A stretch of DNA of 64,000 nt, taken from Bathynomus jamesi (Eukaryota; Arthropoda; Malacostraca; Isopoda; Cirolanidae). The notes under the pieces are model-generated. The model searched no databases and was not told the DNA's origin. It saw only the letters and a list, made by a program, of their open reading frames with translations. The stretch's first letter is position 1. Every line of letters starts with the position of its first letter. A program made the position numbers and the translations under genes. The stretch is taken from assembly GCA_023014485.1 (NCBI GenBank), contig JAJOZX010005617.1, positions 62,001 to 126,000 of the forward strand. Direction: 5' to 3'. Below are positions 54,550-64,000 of this stretch, in pieces.

Positions 54550-55370
54550 TATAAATTTTGAAAAGATTGTGTAGTATGTAAAATGCATGTATGTGTAGTG
54601 AAGAATAGTGAGAGAAGTGTGAGTTTGAGAGCATGCTGGACTGCTCACATGGTACATGAGACACCGAAAAAGCTCAGCTGAAGAGGACAATGACATGAGA
54701 AACGGGAGTTCCAGCACTCCTTGTCTCCTACCTAACGTCCCCCACCCCACCCCCGTGTACTTCCCTGGTCGATTGGTGTCTACAAACTCCTCATATATAT
54801 ATATATATATACACACGAACATCTCGGTAAATCGGTCCGTACAAATTTACCTCTTGGCAAACCACCTAATTCTCTCATACGTTACCATTCACATAACAAT
54901 AACGACCCAATTTCACAGTCTAGTTTCATCGTACTTGCTGCCTGAAGCTCAGACCTTAAGCTTAAAATTATGGAATGTTTGTTCATTTATAAATTAAAAG
55001 CAGACCTCAATTCTGATGAATTATCGGTAGATCTGCTATGGTTTAGATAAGGTACTTGTTTATTTTATTTATTTACATTTTAGTTTTAATGCTTTTATAT
55101 GTTCCGAGCTACTTTTTATAATTGTGACTTTATTTTCATTTCATCTATTTACCTTTAAGTTTTAAATGCTTTTACATTTTCTTAGCTTACTTTTTATAAT
55201 TTTAACTTGTTACTTTAAATTGTTGTTAAGCAACTTACACTTGCAATTTGTATTTTTTATGTGAATTGGCCTTTTATTGTTTTAGCCCTGAAGATGGAAT
55301 TAGTGCATTCCGAAACGTTGGATCTGATTAAACCTTGAAGGATGTTTATTTTTTCTCTGGTGTACCTGTT
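54550..55370 (+). repeat. Retroelement 3' region with hammerhead-like core
   Basis: Plus-strand LLPEAQTLSLKLWNVCSFIN is LINE/Penelope tail-like. A long AT-rich UTR then ends with CTGAAGATGGAATTAGTGCA...CCGAAACGTTGGATC. The core is at 55288-55316 (stem GGAAT/ATTCC, 5 bp). Confidence 0.5.
55288..55316 (+). ncRNA. Hammerhead-like core
   Basis: CTGAAGA, extra T, GGAAT stem, TAGTGC loop, ATTCC, GAAAC: the longest stem II among the candidates. Confidence 0.5.
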
Positions 55371-55373
55371 TAT

Positions 55374-56044
55374 TATATATATATACTATATATATGAGAT
55401 TGAACTCAGAATGGTTCCCTGAGGTTTTTCATTATACACACAGACGTGCATGGAACAAGGAACTCTTCTGGAAAAATTAAATCCACTATAGTCCGAATAA
55501 GTAATGATAAATGACAAACACTATAGTTTTTTTCTTTTTCATGATGTTAGCCCAACGTGGGCAACGGGTCACTCGCAAAGAGGCCCCAAAAATATGGGGC
55601 GCATAACATGTCCGTTTCATGATGGGATCATGAAACGGACATGTTATGTGCCTTGAAAAGTGGACACTCAATTTTGCCAGTTGAGTTTAAGTTTTGGTTT
55701 TTGGCTAAACATACAATAGTTACCCCTTTTTTTTTTATGTAGTCAATCCGACGTGAATGCAACGAGTCCTTTGCTTATATTGAGATTCTGAATATAGTAG
55801 GCTAGGTGTAGCTGTAAACCCTACATCCTGTCCCAAAGCTGGATCCTATCTGCTTTGCATATAGCTGGTGAGGGAAACTATATTTTTGAGGCCTCTTTGC
55901 GAGTGACCCGTTGCCCACCTCAGGTTAACATCATGAAAAAGAAAAACTATAGCGTTTGTCATTTACCATTACTTATTCGGACCATAGTGGATTTAATTTT
56001 CCCAGAAGAGTTCCTTAATATATATATATATATATATATATATA
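55374..56044. repeat. Family-5 repeat copies around a cruciform
   Basis: Arms TCCACTATAGTCCGAATAAG (55480) and the complement near 55985. 55598-55652 is a 24-base-arm palindrome (ATAACATGTCCGTTTCATGA). Ends in (TA)n at 56019-56044. Confidence 0.8.
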
Positions 56045-56144
56045 ACTGCAATGACCGCGCAGTATATTAACGTATAGAAACGACGTAAGTATAGAGGAGT
56101 GTTCTGCACACGAGGAAGAGAAATAACAAACAAATGAAAAATAA

Positions 56145-56218
56145 GGCACCCGCCCGGGAATCGAACCCAGGATCATCCGATTGCCGGTCAGACGTGCTAA
56201 CCACTACACTACGGAGCC
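56145..56218 (-). tRNA. tRNA-like module 1 (degenerate)
   Basis: 74 nt. D-arm GTGT/GCAC, anticodon stem TCTGA/TCGGA-type, loop CCGGCAA giving anticodon GGC (Ala-like) but with C at position 33, T-arm with TTCGATT. The acceptor mispairs and has two extra bases. Probably SINE-derived. Confidence 0.4.
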
Positions 56219-56407
56219 ACGATAGTCAGAAGTTGTAATTCTCCTACATAGGGCAGAAACCAATGCCTTGAGAGGGCACCCTCGCAAATCGTGAATATGT
56301 ACATTTAACTGCAATGACCGCGCAGTATATTAACGTATAGAAACGACGTAAGTATAGAGGAGTGTTCTGCACACGAGGAAAAGAAATAACAAACAAATGA
56401 AAAATAA

Positions 56408-56480
56408 GGCACCCGCCCGGGAATCGAACCCAGGATCTTCGATTGCCGGTCAGACGTGCTAACCACTACACTACGGAGCC
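56408..56480 (-). tRNA. tRNA-like module 2 (degenerate)
   Basis: As module 1 with one base missing in the variable/anticodon side (GATCTTCGATTG on the plus strand). Confidence 0.35.
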
Positions 56481-56681
56481 ACGACACGGTGCCTTATTTT
56501 TCATTTGTTTGTTATTTCTCTTCCTCGTGTGCAGAACACTCCTCTATACTTACGTCGTTTCTATACGTTAATATACTGCGCGGTCATTGCAGTTAAATGT
56601 ACATATTCACGATTTGCGAGGGTGCCCTCTCAAGGCATTGGTTTCTGCCCTATGTAGGAGATTACAACTTCTGACTATCGT

Positions 56682-56755
56682 GGCTCCGTAGTGTAGTGGT
56701 TAGCACGTCTGACCGGCAATCGGAAGATCCTGGGTTCGATTCCCGGGCGGGTGCC
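56682..56755 (+). tRNA. tRNA-like module 3 (degenerate)
   Basis: GGCTCCGTAGTGTAGTGGTT (box A) ... GGTTCGATTCC (box B). Same fold as module 1. Confidence 0.4.
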
Positions 56756-56942
56756 TTATTTTTCATTTGTTTGTTATTTCTCTTCCTCGTGTGCAGAACA
56801 CTCCTCTATACTTACGTCGTTTCTATACGTTAATACTGCGCGGTCATTGCAGTTAAATGTACATATTCACGATTTGCGAGGGTGCCCTCTCAAGGCATTG
56901 GTTTCTGCCCTATGTAGGAGAATTACAACTTCTGACTATCGT

Positions 56943-57016
56943 GGCTCCGTAGTGTAGTGGTTAGCACGTTTGACCGGCAATCGGAAGATCCTGGGTTCGA
57001 TTCCCGGGCGGGTGCC
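56943..57016 (+). tRNA. tRNA-like module 4 (degenerate)
   Basis: As module 3, with one base change in the anticodon stem (GTTTGACC), which keeps pairing weaker. Confidence 0.35.
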
Positions 57017-57130
57017 TTATTTTCATTTGTTTGTTATTTCTCTTCCTCGTGTGCAGAACACTCCTCTATACTTACGTCGTTTCTATACATATATATATAT
57101 GAATAGAAACGACATAAGTGTTAAGGAACG

Positions 57131-57786
57131 TATATGGGTGTCCCAGGAGGAAATGTCAAGAATGCACCATTTGACTCTTTGGGTATTTCTAAGTAGAAAG
57201 TATTATATCGACATGTGCCTGATTCCCAACCGTTACCGAGATACAGGCCTCTACATTTGGGTAACTAAAACATAATAAAAAGCCAATCTTAGATAATATT
57301 CAATGACATTTAATGATACATTGGCAACTGTGCAGATCCTCACATTATTTATTTACATTATTTTTTTGTCTGGGGGTTCTTGAAGAGTAACGTTTATCAG
57401 CGGGGTAAGCCCGAAACTAGGGAGCAGTTGGTTGCACGTATACAGGATGCGTTCATAAACCTCAGAAATGAACTTCCGCGTTTTCCTTGGCAAGACTCGA
57501 TGGATCGGAGGCTCGCAGCGTGCATTGAAGAAGGAGGGGGTCACTTTGAAACCATTCTGCAATAAGTGCAATAGTGTATTGTATGTTTGTACTTCTTGTA
57601 AACCACAAGTGTCATTAAATAGTATCTAAGATCGCCTTTTTATTATGTTTTAATTACCCAAATGTAGAGGCCTGTATCTCGGTAAGGGTTGGGAATCAGA
57701 CCCATATCGATATAATACTTTCTACTTAGAAATACCCAAAGAGTGAAATGGTGCATTCTTGACATTTCCTCCTGGGATACCCTATA
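57131..57786 (+). mobile_element. Mariner-like element with ~165-bp inverted repeats
   Basis: TGGGTGTCCCAGGAGGAAAT faces its complement ending CCTCCTGGGATACCC. Arms stay alike to ~TTAAAACATAATAAAAAG. The interior keeps only the transposase tail, so it is an internal-deletion derivative. Confidence 0.88.
57355..57565 (+). pseudogene. Mariner-like transposase C-terminus
   Basis: FFVWGFLKSNVYQRGKPETR (the F-x-WGxLK-x-VY block after the third catalytic Asp), then LVARIQDAFINLR and a terminal GGGHFETILQ. About 70 codons, intact to the stop; the catalytic region is deleted. Confidence 0.8.
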
Positions 57787-57795
57787 TATATATAC

Positions 57796-58258
57796 AGCGG
57801 GACGGAAACAAAAAGATTAGCACATAATTAACAAGACTTAACGAGAGGCAGAAGGAATTTAAACAGGATATTGTCAATTTTATACATTCCCGCACTGTTA
57901 TTGAAATTATTTTTAAAATGGATAGATGCACATTCTAGAATATTTCTTTCAATTATATCTCTGTTTTTAACGAGCGCTTTAAAACTATCCCACTTGATGC
58001 TATGATTACATCTATACATATGGTTAAACAATGCATTAGAATTATTTGCTGTTCTACACGCATATTTATGCTGTTTTACCCTAATATCTAACGTTTTACC
58101 CGTTTGGCCTACAAAATATAACTCAGTATATTAAGGCCAAACGGGTAAAACGTTAGATATTAGAGTGCGGGAATGTATAAAATTGACAATATCCTGTTTA
58201 AATTCCTTTTGCCTCTCATTAAGTCTTGTTAATTATGTGCTAACCTTTTTGTTTCCGT
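57796..58258. mobile_element. Penelope-3 GIY-YIG fragment, foldback
   Basis: 57796-58130 reads on the minus strand. At ~58130 the sequence inverts, and 58130-58258 repeats its 3' portion on the plus strand (TATAAAATTGACAATATCCT and complement). Outer ends share CAGCGGGACGGAAAC. Confidence 0.85.
57828..58130 (-). pseudogene. Penelope-3 GIY-YIG domain
   Basis: Minus strand: a VGQTGKTLDIRVKQHKYACR block (second YIG-type motif and the catalytic Arg helix), then NALFNHMYRCNHSIKWDSFK (His/Cys ligands) and RDIIERNILECASIHF with the metal-binding Glu. Matches the fragment at 12.4-12.7 kb. RT absent. Confidence 0.8.
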
Positions 58259-58357
58259 CCCGCTGTATATATTTTGGGCATCTCGCCTGCTCCCTTCATG
58301 TATTTCTGAATACACGAAAGGCCTTGGAATAATTTTTATTTTCCTTGTGAGTTTACA
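58259..58357 (+). repeat. Penelope-3 terminal repeat, partial
   Basis: ATTTCTGAATACACGAAAGG then CCTTGTGAGTTTACA. The CUGACGA half is lost. Confidence 0.6.
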
Positions 58358-58358
58358 C

Positions 58359-58446
<88 letters not shown>
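58358..58446. repeat. (TA)n/(AC)n compound microsatellite
   Basis: TA, then AC, then TA runs. Confidence 0.95.
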
Positions 58447-58451
<5 letters not shown>

Positions 58452-59345
58452 CTTGTTAACCTTGTTTGGGTTCCGTCCGTCGGTCTCTCTTCACACGAAG
58501 GTCAAGCTGGTGGCCCCGCCTCTAGTCTTGGCTTGGTGGAGGAGCGAGTTGCTCTCTTGCTCTCTCTCCATCCTACATAGCCAGGTACACCCGGCTCATC
58601 TGGTACCGTCCTGAGCCAGGCATCTAGTCTTCTCTTGAAGACTTCAACTTTGACCCCTTGTCGGGCCTTTAATTTGTGAACACTACACATTCTGCCTTTC
58701 CTATTTTCCAGCGTTGTCTGGATGGTAATTGGGTTTTGTTTGAGGTTTGATACCAGTTTTTCGATAATTTTCCATATGTAGATTATGGTATACCTCTCTC
58801 TTCTTTCCAGGGAGTACATATTTAGTTTGCGTAGTCTTTCCCAGTAGTTGAGTTCTTTGCAGCCATCAATCTTGGCTGTGAAATGTCTCTTGAGTTTCTT
58901 CTAGTTTATTAATTTCTTCCTTTTTATATGGGGACGTCAAAATTGAGCAGTATTCAAGTTTTGGTATGATCTGTGGTCTCAGCAGGGGAATCATTACTGT
59001 CTTGTCCCTCCTTTTGAACGTTCTTAGTACCTCTCCCGCGACTCTTTTTGCTTTGTTTATTGCTATCGGATTTTGTATCTCGAATTTGGCATCATCGGTC
59101 ATTATTACCCCCAAGTCGACCGCTTTCGTGCTTCTCTGAATTTGTTGCCTATCTGGAACATAATATGCAGTCTTTTTAAGTTCCTCATTTCTACCATATC
59201 TCAAGAGCTGAAATTTCTAGGTGTTAAATGTCATATTGTTGTCTTCTAACCATTTGTATATTTTGTTTGTGTCTCTCTGCAAGGCCTCTACTTCGTTTGC
59301 ATCGCTGATTTTTCTGCTGATCTTTGTATCGTCCGCAAACAGGCA
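58447..59345 (-). pseudogene. LINE family C, RT palm to C-terminus
   Basis: Minus strand from the FADD-adjacent KISRKISD-like block at ~59310 through TDDAKFEIQNPIAINKAKRV, LEYCSILTSPYKKEEINK and MYSLERRERYTIIYIW to LDAWLRTVPDEPGVPGYVGW. A deletion removes the FNQLP segment present in other copies. Frames shift near 58870 and 59205. Confidence 0.87.
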
Positions 59346-59829
59346 AAAACATTCTCATACCATGAACTCCATAGCTTAGGAGACATACGGCAAGACTAAT
59401 GAATAGCTTGGATAATTGGGTTGGCTGATTTTTTAATTCTTCGCATTAGACTGTATTCAGCACATCTTGTTACCTCCGGGAGGATCGAGATAATTGTGAT
59501 TAGCGAACATTTGCGAAGGTGGCTGAGCATCTCGTGGGTAACTTATGTAGGACTCTGACAGATTTTGTGTATAGTAAATTTAGGGTTCTACCAGAACCTC
59601 TTTTATAATTTACCCGGAGTTGCTGCTACCCATATACATTAGTGCAGAAGATGCGAAAGAAAGTGTATTTAGTTTCACTTGTACAAAACCAAAACTTCTT
59701 TTAGTCATTTGACACGTATAGAATAGAAAGGGCGTACACCCGAAAATCAAGTTATTACTCGTTAACATTATTATTTGTTAGTGTGCGTTATTACTCGTTA
59801 ACGACTGAACCGAGTTTAATGGTTTTGGT
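59346..59829. other. No recognised gene
   Basis: No convincing frame; likely LINE 3' sequence or flank. Confidence 0.5.
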
Positions 59830-60075
59830 CTCAAATATACGCCTGTGCTATTCTAATGGACTCGTATTTGCTTTAGCATAGAGGTTCCGATATTGTTTTC
59901 TTATATTTGACTTATCATTGAAGGAGCTGGTGATAACTTGACCCAAATATTTAAATTCTTGTACTTCCTCTATTGGTTCAGCTCTCAATTTGGAACTAAT
60001 ATGAACTAGTTTTTGTAACATTAAAAAGAATATCATGGTTCTGCGAATATAATTCGCAGGCTTTTTAGGAGATAA
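59830..60075 (-). pseudogene. LINE RT thumb fragment (family E-like)
   Basis: Minus strand CELYSQNHDILFNVTKTSSY (one frame), then EEVQEFKYLGQVITSSFNDK: the palm/thumb EFKYLG signature of RTE/I-group LINEs. Confidence 0.6.
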
Positions 60076-60199
60076 TCCAGACCTTTCTTATCTGAATAGT
60101 TTAATTACATTATTCTTATCTGAATATGCCGTGGGGAAGCATGATAGCTTTTCAAGCAAAAGTCTTTGAGAGTCATTTCTATTTTTACGTAAGAAAATG

Positions 60200-60325
60200 T
60201 CAAATATAAATTAGGGCTCTGCGAAGCTTCGAGATTCGATTTGATTCCGAATCGGGAGAGAGGATTCGATTTGATTAGTTAGCTTGGGCTCCGATTCAAT
60301 ATTTTCGAATCTCCATTAAGTCCGG
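60200..60325. repeat. hAT-like end with GATTCGATT repeats
   Basis: TAGGGCTCTGCGAAGCTTCG followed by GATTCGATTTGATT repeats, resembling subterminal regions of hAT elements. Other end not found. Confidence 0.4.
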
Positions 60326-60562
60326 CAAACAACATCAGTGATGTTTTGAAGAACACTTTCGCAAATAAACATTTTTCTTTTTACTTAGATTATAATTCAA
60401 TCTATATACTGAGACCAATCTCTCGCGCAATAACACTTTTATCATACTTTAACACCATTGTTCTTCCTCATGATCAAATACTTAATGCATTTTTTTAGAA
60501 GGATTTACTTTGTACTTTGTTCTGAACAAGATTTAATTAATTTTATGCTTATTACTCTAAAT

Positions 60563-60754
60563 CAGGGGTCACCAACCTGGGCGGTAGCGCCCACTAGTGG
60601 GCTCACATTAAAGGTAATTAAACATTTATTTCATTGTTTATTTTATCGATTATGTTGATTTATTCTTTTTGATTTAAGGTGGGCGATAAGCTTTTTTAAT
60701 TTTCAAAAAATTGTAAAAGTGGACGGTGAACAAAAAAAAGGTTGGTGACCCCTG
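60563..60754. mobile_element. hAT-type MITE with perfect 8-bp target duplication
   Basis: Ends CAGGGGTCACCAACCT and AGGTTGGTGACCCCTG; duplication CTCTAAAT at 60555-60562 and 60755-60762. 192 bp, no ORF. Confidence 0.92.
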
Positions 60755-60779
60755 CTCTAAATAAAGAAACCATTTTGTT

Positions 60780-61060
60780 TCATTTAAACTTAATTCAGTA
60801 CATACAAGCAGAGCCTTCGGCTCCCTGTCCTATGGGCGGGGCTTGTGCTTCGCAAGCTTGCCTACGACGAGGGCACGTTAGTTACCCCTTTTGGAGGAGG
60901 TCATTCTCCCTCTTCCCCCAAAAAACCCTCACCCCCCTTTATGCAACTTGGGGGTTAACCTCCACCCTCTTGTCGTATAATCCCCCTCCCACATTACCCC
61001 GACCCTCTTGTTGCATAACACCCCCCTCCCCCTTACCTCGTTCGAGATATCTGCTCCTTT
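60780..61060. repeat. C-rich repeated sequence
   Basis: Repeats of ACCCTCTTGT(T/C)G(C/T)ATAA and CCCCCTCCC. Similar in style to 8385-8420 (GCAACACCCCCCTTCGCAAC). Confidence 0.55.
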
Positions 61061-62195
61061 GTAGGAGAGAACATTTCCTGCAATTTGCATGGAATAATGT
61101 GGTTTATGTATGAAATCATTGGGAAGCCTTGTATTATGATTATGGGATCTGATGAGGGGTAATCGCCCTGTGAATGGGCGAAGTAGAGTTTCTATAATTA
61201 TTAACAACTTTGTACATACTGATACCGACAGTAAGTTTATACAATTTAGTTTTAAAATATTTAAATTTCTGAACATTGGAGAGGTATGAGATCGTCTCTT
61301 ATCATTGTCTGAGAGAGTTCGTAAACATTTTTTATGGATTACTTCCAGCGAATACATTAAATAATTCTTTGTACTACCCCATGCTGTGATTCCATATTGC
61401 GAGTGTGGATGGATAAATGAGTAATGTGAGGAGGGCAGTTTAGAGAATTTTTTTTTTTTTTTAAGTTTAAAGAGAAATCTAGATGTTTTTGATTTGATAT
61501 GTTGTGTGTGGCTTTTGAAATTTAATTTTTCATCTAACTTGATGACAAGAACTTTAACTTCATTTACTTTTACAAGAGGAGTATTTCCAGTTATTAATGG
61601 TGCTTGCGCGATTGCAGTTTTTTTTTTAGTTACGATCATATATAATAATTTTGTCAAGTTTAGTAAAAACTTATTTGCACACATACATTTATAGACATGA
61701 TTTAATTGCCTGTTCACTTCGTTCATTAGGTAATTAATATCGTGGTGCGTAGAAGTGAATGTTGTATCATCCGCAGAGTGAATACAGTTTAATGTTGTTG
61801 GTCGATAAAAATCATCTACATGCATTAAGAAGAGTAAGGGTCCAAAGATTGATCCTTGTGGAACCCCACTTTCCAATACAAGTATAGCATATTCTGATGA
61901 AATGTCATTTACTTTAACATACTGGTGACGATTAGAGAGATATGACTTCAACTAATTTAGCATATTTCCCCTTATGCCACATGTGGTTAAATTGTCTAGT
62001 AAGATATCATTTGAGAGCGTATCAAAGGCTTTCGACAGGTCAAGGAAAACTAAGATTGTGTGTTTTTTGTAATTTAGGTTTTTATAGATATTTTCTGATA
62101 GCATGTTAATGGTGTCTTCTGTGGTGTGGTATTCTCTAAACCCAAATTGTGCTTTTGCTAGGATGTCGCATTTAGCTAAGAATTTGATTTAATAG
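61040..62195 (-). pseudogene. LINE family D reverse transcriptase
   Basis: Minus strand. QFGFREYHTTEDTINMLSEN and LVFLDLSKAFDT (motif A) lie at ~62000-62150. A stop at ~61953 follows, then a 340-codon frame from 61951: SYLSNRHQYVKVND, SGVPQGSIFGPLLFLMHVDD (motif B), SADDTTFTST (FADD with Phe to Ser), VLVIKLDEKLNFKSHTQHIK, YGITAWGSTKNY and a C-terminus near LPNDFIHKPHYS. Frames end in the C-rich repeat. Related to the CR1/Jockey supergroup. Endonuclease missing. Confidence 0.85.
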
Positions 62196-62510
62196 AAGGA
62201 CTTATTAAAATATGTCATGTGCATAGACTAAGTTATTTATCTTCACGTTATCTACACAACATCCCATTTTCGCCTCATTAAGTGAAGCAATTAACCCATT
62301 AAAATACGCATTAAACAGCAGAGGAGAGAGCAAGGAGCCTTGTCTAACTCCGCATGAGGAGCCAAAACACTCGGACAGTACATTACTTCACCTAACCGTA
62401 AAAGATTGGTGGGTATACCAAAATTTCAATAAATTTAATATGTACGTAGGGACTTTCCTGTTCTCTCTTTTTAAATAAGATATTGTGCCTTACTTATATC
62501 CACGAAACAA
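62196..62510 (-). pseudogene. LINE family E RT fragment
   Basis: Minus strand shows SSCGVRQGSLLSPLLFNAYF and NVKINNLVYAHDI: motif B and a YADD motif with Asp to His, plus an upstream VDISKAQYL trace. RTE/I-type. Heavily decayed. Confidence 0.75.
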
Positions 62511-62784
62511 CTAAAAATAGTACAATTACTCTCACTGCAATATAATATAAATATAATATAATATAATTTAATATAAATATAATTTCCATCAATACACAGA
62601 CCAGTTGAATGGGGCCTTTTAACCCTTTACTGCGCAGAGGTCTTTTCCGAAACTGAATAAAATCGTCTGGCGTTAGCCAGAACAAAATCACTAAAGTTAA
62701 CACTGTGCGCTAAAGGTTAAAATTAAACTGATTAGGCGCTGTCCATAAGTGATCATTTAATCGGTGTAACAAGAGATTTTCTAG

Positions 62785-62786
<2 letters not shown>
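62511..62786. other. No gene seen
   Basis: AATATAAT repeats at 62540-62585; AT-rich. Confidence 0.6.
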
Positions 62787-62826
<40 letters not shown>

Positions 62827-62920
62827 GATGAATTTCACAATTAAACACGTGAAATGAATGTATGATGGTTTATATCATATATATATATATATACACACAC
62901 ATATATATATATTTGTGTGT

Positions 62921-62951
<31 letters not shown>
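62787..62951. repeat. Microsatellites with Penelope-3 terminal fragment
   Basis: (TA)n 62787-62824, then GGGATGAATTTCACAATTAA (family-3 end, 62825-62865), (TA)n/(AC)n, and (GT)n to 62951. Confidence 0.9.
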
Positions 62952-62954
<3 letters not shown>

Positions 62955-63107
62955 CGCGTGCGCGTACTTATGCATTTTCATGTAGTCATGTAGTATTATT
63001 TTGAGGCTACGTGTGTGTGCGTGTTAATATTGCCTTCAAACATTCCAATCTCAGTTGTATGAGGATTTCTGCTTTCCATTTTGCTTTATGAATAAAACAA
63101 TCTCACA

Positions 63108-63108
63108 A

Positions 63109-63174
<66 letters not shown>
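63108..63174. repeat. (CT)n microsatellite
   Basis: CT run giving Ser/Leu and Arg/Glu ORFs on the two strands. Confidence 0.97.
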
Positions 63175-63590
63175 TTGTTCTTATATTCTACTTTTCCCAT
63201 GTTTAAAGAAACGAAATCTGTCCGTTCTTCAAGCAAGGTATTTTAATACGATAGAATCTGAACATGGGGGTGAGAGGGGGAGCCCTTAACGTTAATGTAA
63301 AATGTTCGCTATGAAATACGAGTCTTATACAGCGGTGCTTATATTATAAACAAAAATAATTTATTGAATCGCTTTTATACGAATGATGAGAGCAACCATT
63401 TTTTACCAGGACGAAAGAGAATAAAATTTACAGCTTGTCTTCGCGGTGGACCAAAACTGACATGTTTATTTGAACACGTTTCTGCTCTGACGTACTCAAC
63501 TAAATTGCTTTATTATTCCTTTATTATTAGCTTTAACTAAAATAAAGATAATATACTGTGTATATATACATATATAAACCAAACCAAGGT
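63175..63590. other. No recognised gene
   Basis: 63370-63480 is open in one frame (NDESNHFLPGRKRIKF) but unassigned. Confidence 0.5.
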
Positions 63591-63591
63591 G

Positions 63592-63630
<39 letters not shown>

Positions 63631-63640
63631 TCTCTCTTCG
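63591..63640. repeat. (GT)n microsatellite
   Basis: GT run followed by TCTCTC. Confidence 0.95.
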
Positions 63641-64000
63641 CTTGCTTAACAGCAGGGGTTTTGAACCTTGTCTCCACCGCGTATCCTTTTGAAAAGTGAA
63701 GGTGTTTTCGTGTTAGCTGAACCGAGTTTAAACAGTTTATATATATATATATGAACTTGCATTATTGAAATGCTTCAAAAAATACATTTACAAAAAAAAA
63801 AATGGGCAAAACACGTATTTTGTCAGTTTAATGAAAAATACCTGAAAAATTAATATGTACCCCTTGGGGTATATGTTCCCCCCGACTGGAAATCCCTAGT
63901 TTAATTTTGTTTGTGTTGCGAGATATCTTGTTAAGTGAAAGACATTAATCAAAGGTGTCTTTCCACTAAAATCAGCAATTCTTCTCCCAATAATAAATCT
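63641..64000. repeat. Dispersed-repeat fragment and flank
   Basis: 63760-63905 (CCCCTTGGGGTATATGTTCC, CTGGAAATCCCTAG) resembles the fragment at 46.9-47.1 kb. No gene. Confidence 0.45.

Larger units (their letters stand above)
56045..57087. repeat. Inverted tandem array of a ~261-bp tRNA-like unit
   Basis: Four tRNA-like modules: minus 56145-56218 and 56408-56480, plus 56682-56755 and 56943-57016. Same-strand spacing is 261-263 bp with identical spacer sequence (TTGCGAGGGTGCCCTCTCAA). The two halves point away from a centre near 56485. Confidence 0.9.

Noticed and set aside
56682..56755. Functional tRNA-Ala gene
   Set aside because: C33, mispaired acceptor with two extra bases, and copies embedded in a tandem repeat point to a tRNA-derived repeat.

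Overview
The window is animal DNA, most likely arthropod. The case rests on repeat content: CR1-type LINEs with an esterase ORF1, Penelope-like elements with GIY-YIG domains, a Gypsy element of the arthropod-rich DUF7041 gag type, mariner and hAT transposons, and a Polinton/Maverick of the F54H12.2/F54H12.3 type. There are also more than 40 (TA)n microsatellites and short TTAGG runs. I cannot name a species. Almost everything is mobile or repeated sequence; the only good candidate for a host gene is one RING-finger exon at 47456-47548.

Layout. 1-5540: one end of a Polinton/Maverick with six tightly packed plus-strand ORFs, all unbroken (small ORF, chromodomain integrase, capsid-associated protein, basic pX-like protein, F54H12.2-like putative capsid protein, adenain-like protease), plus two tiny minus-strand ORFs at the end. 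DNA polymerase B and the packaging ATPase would lie left of the window. 5560-8500: satellite and minisatellite DNA. 8560-13500: LINE, Penelope and tRNA-derived fragments. 13548-18546: a Gypsy LTR element with near-identical 464-bp LTRs and a CTCG target duplication. 19206-23760: a MITE and a head-to-head Penelope foldback. 23870-28750: foldback repeats, a mariner foldback and older repeats. 29362-30660: a hAT remnant. 31920-42833: two nearly identical hAT elements in inverted orientation flanking a composite Penelope element. 42871-46371: a hammerhead-like palindrome and a 5'-truncated CR1 LINE. 46640-50440: SINEs, the RING exon, MITEs and a 392-bp tandem duplication. 50440-54540: a near-complete CR1 LINE. 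54550-64000: Penelope, tRNA-like, mariner, LINE and hAT-MITE fragments with microsatellites.

Within the Polinton the genes form a virion-building set: the integrase inserts the element, the protease matures virion proteins, and the basic protein and jelly-roll candidates build the particle. The other coding sequences are selfish elements in decay or apparent decay; many of their frameshifts are single-base changes in homopolymers and may be consensus errors.

Three signals stand out. The Polinton end carries minus-strand mini-ORFs with a strong Kozak context, each ending exactly at a GTAAGTG donor. At least four repeat families share a hammerhead-like CUGANGA-stem-GAAA signature. Inverted (foldback) pairs bounded by (TA)n are unusually frequent.
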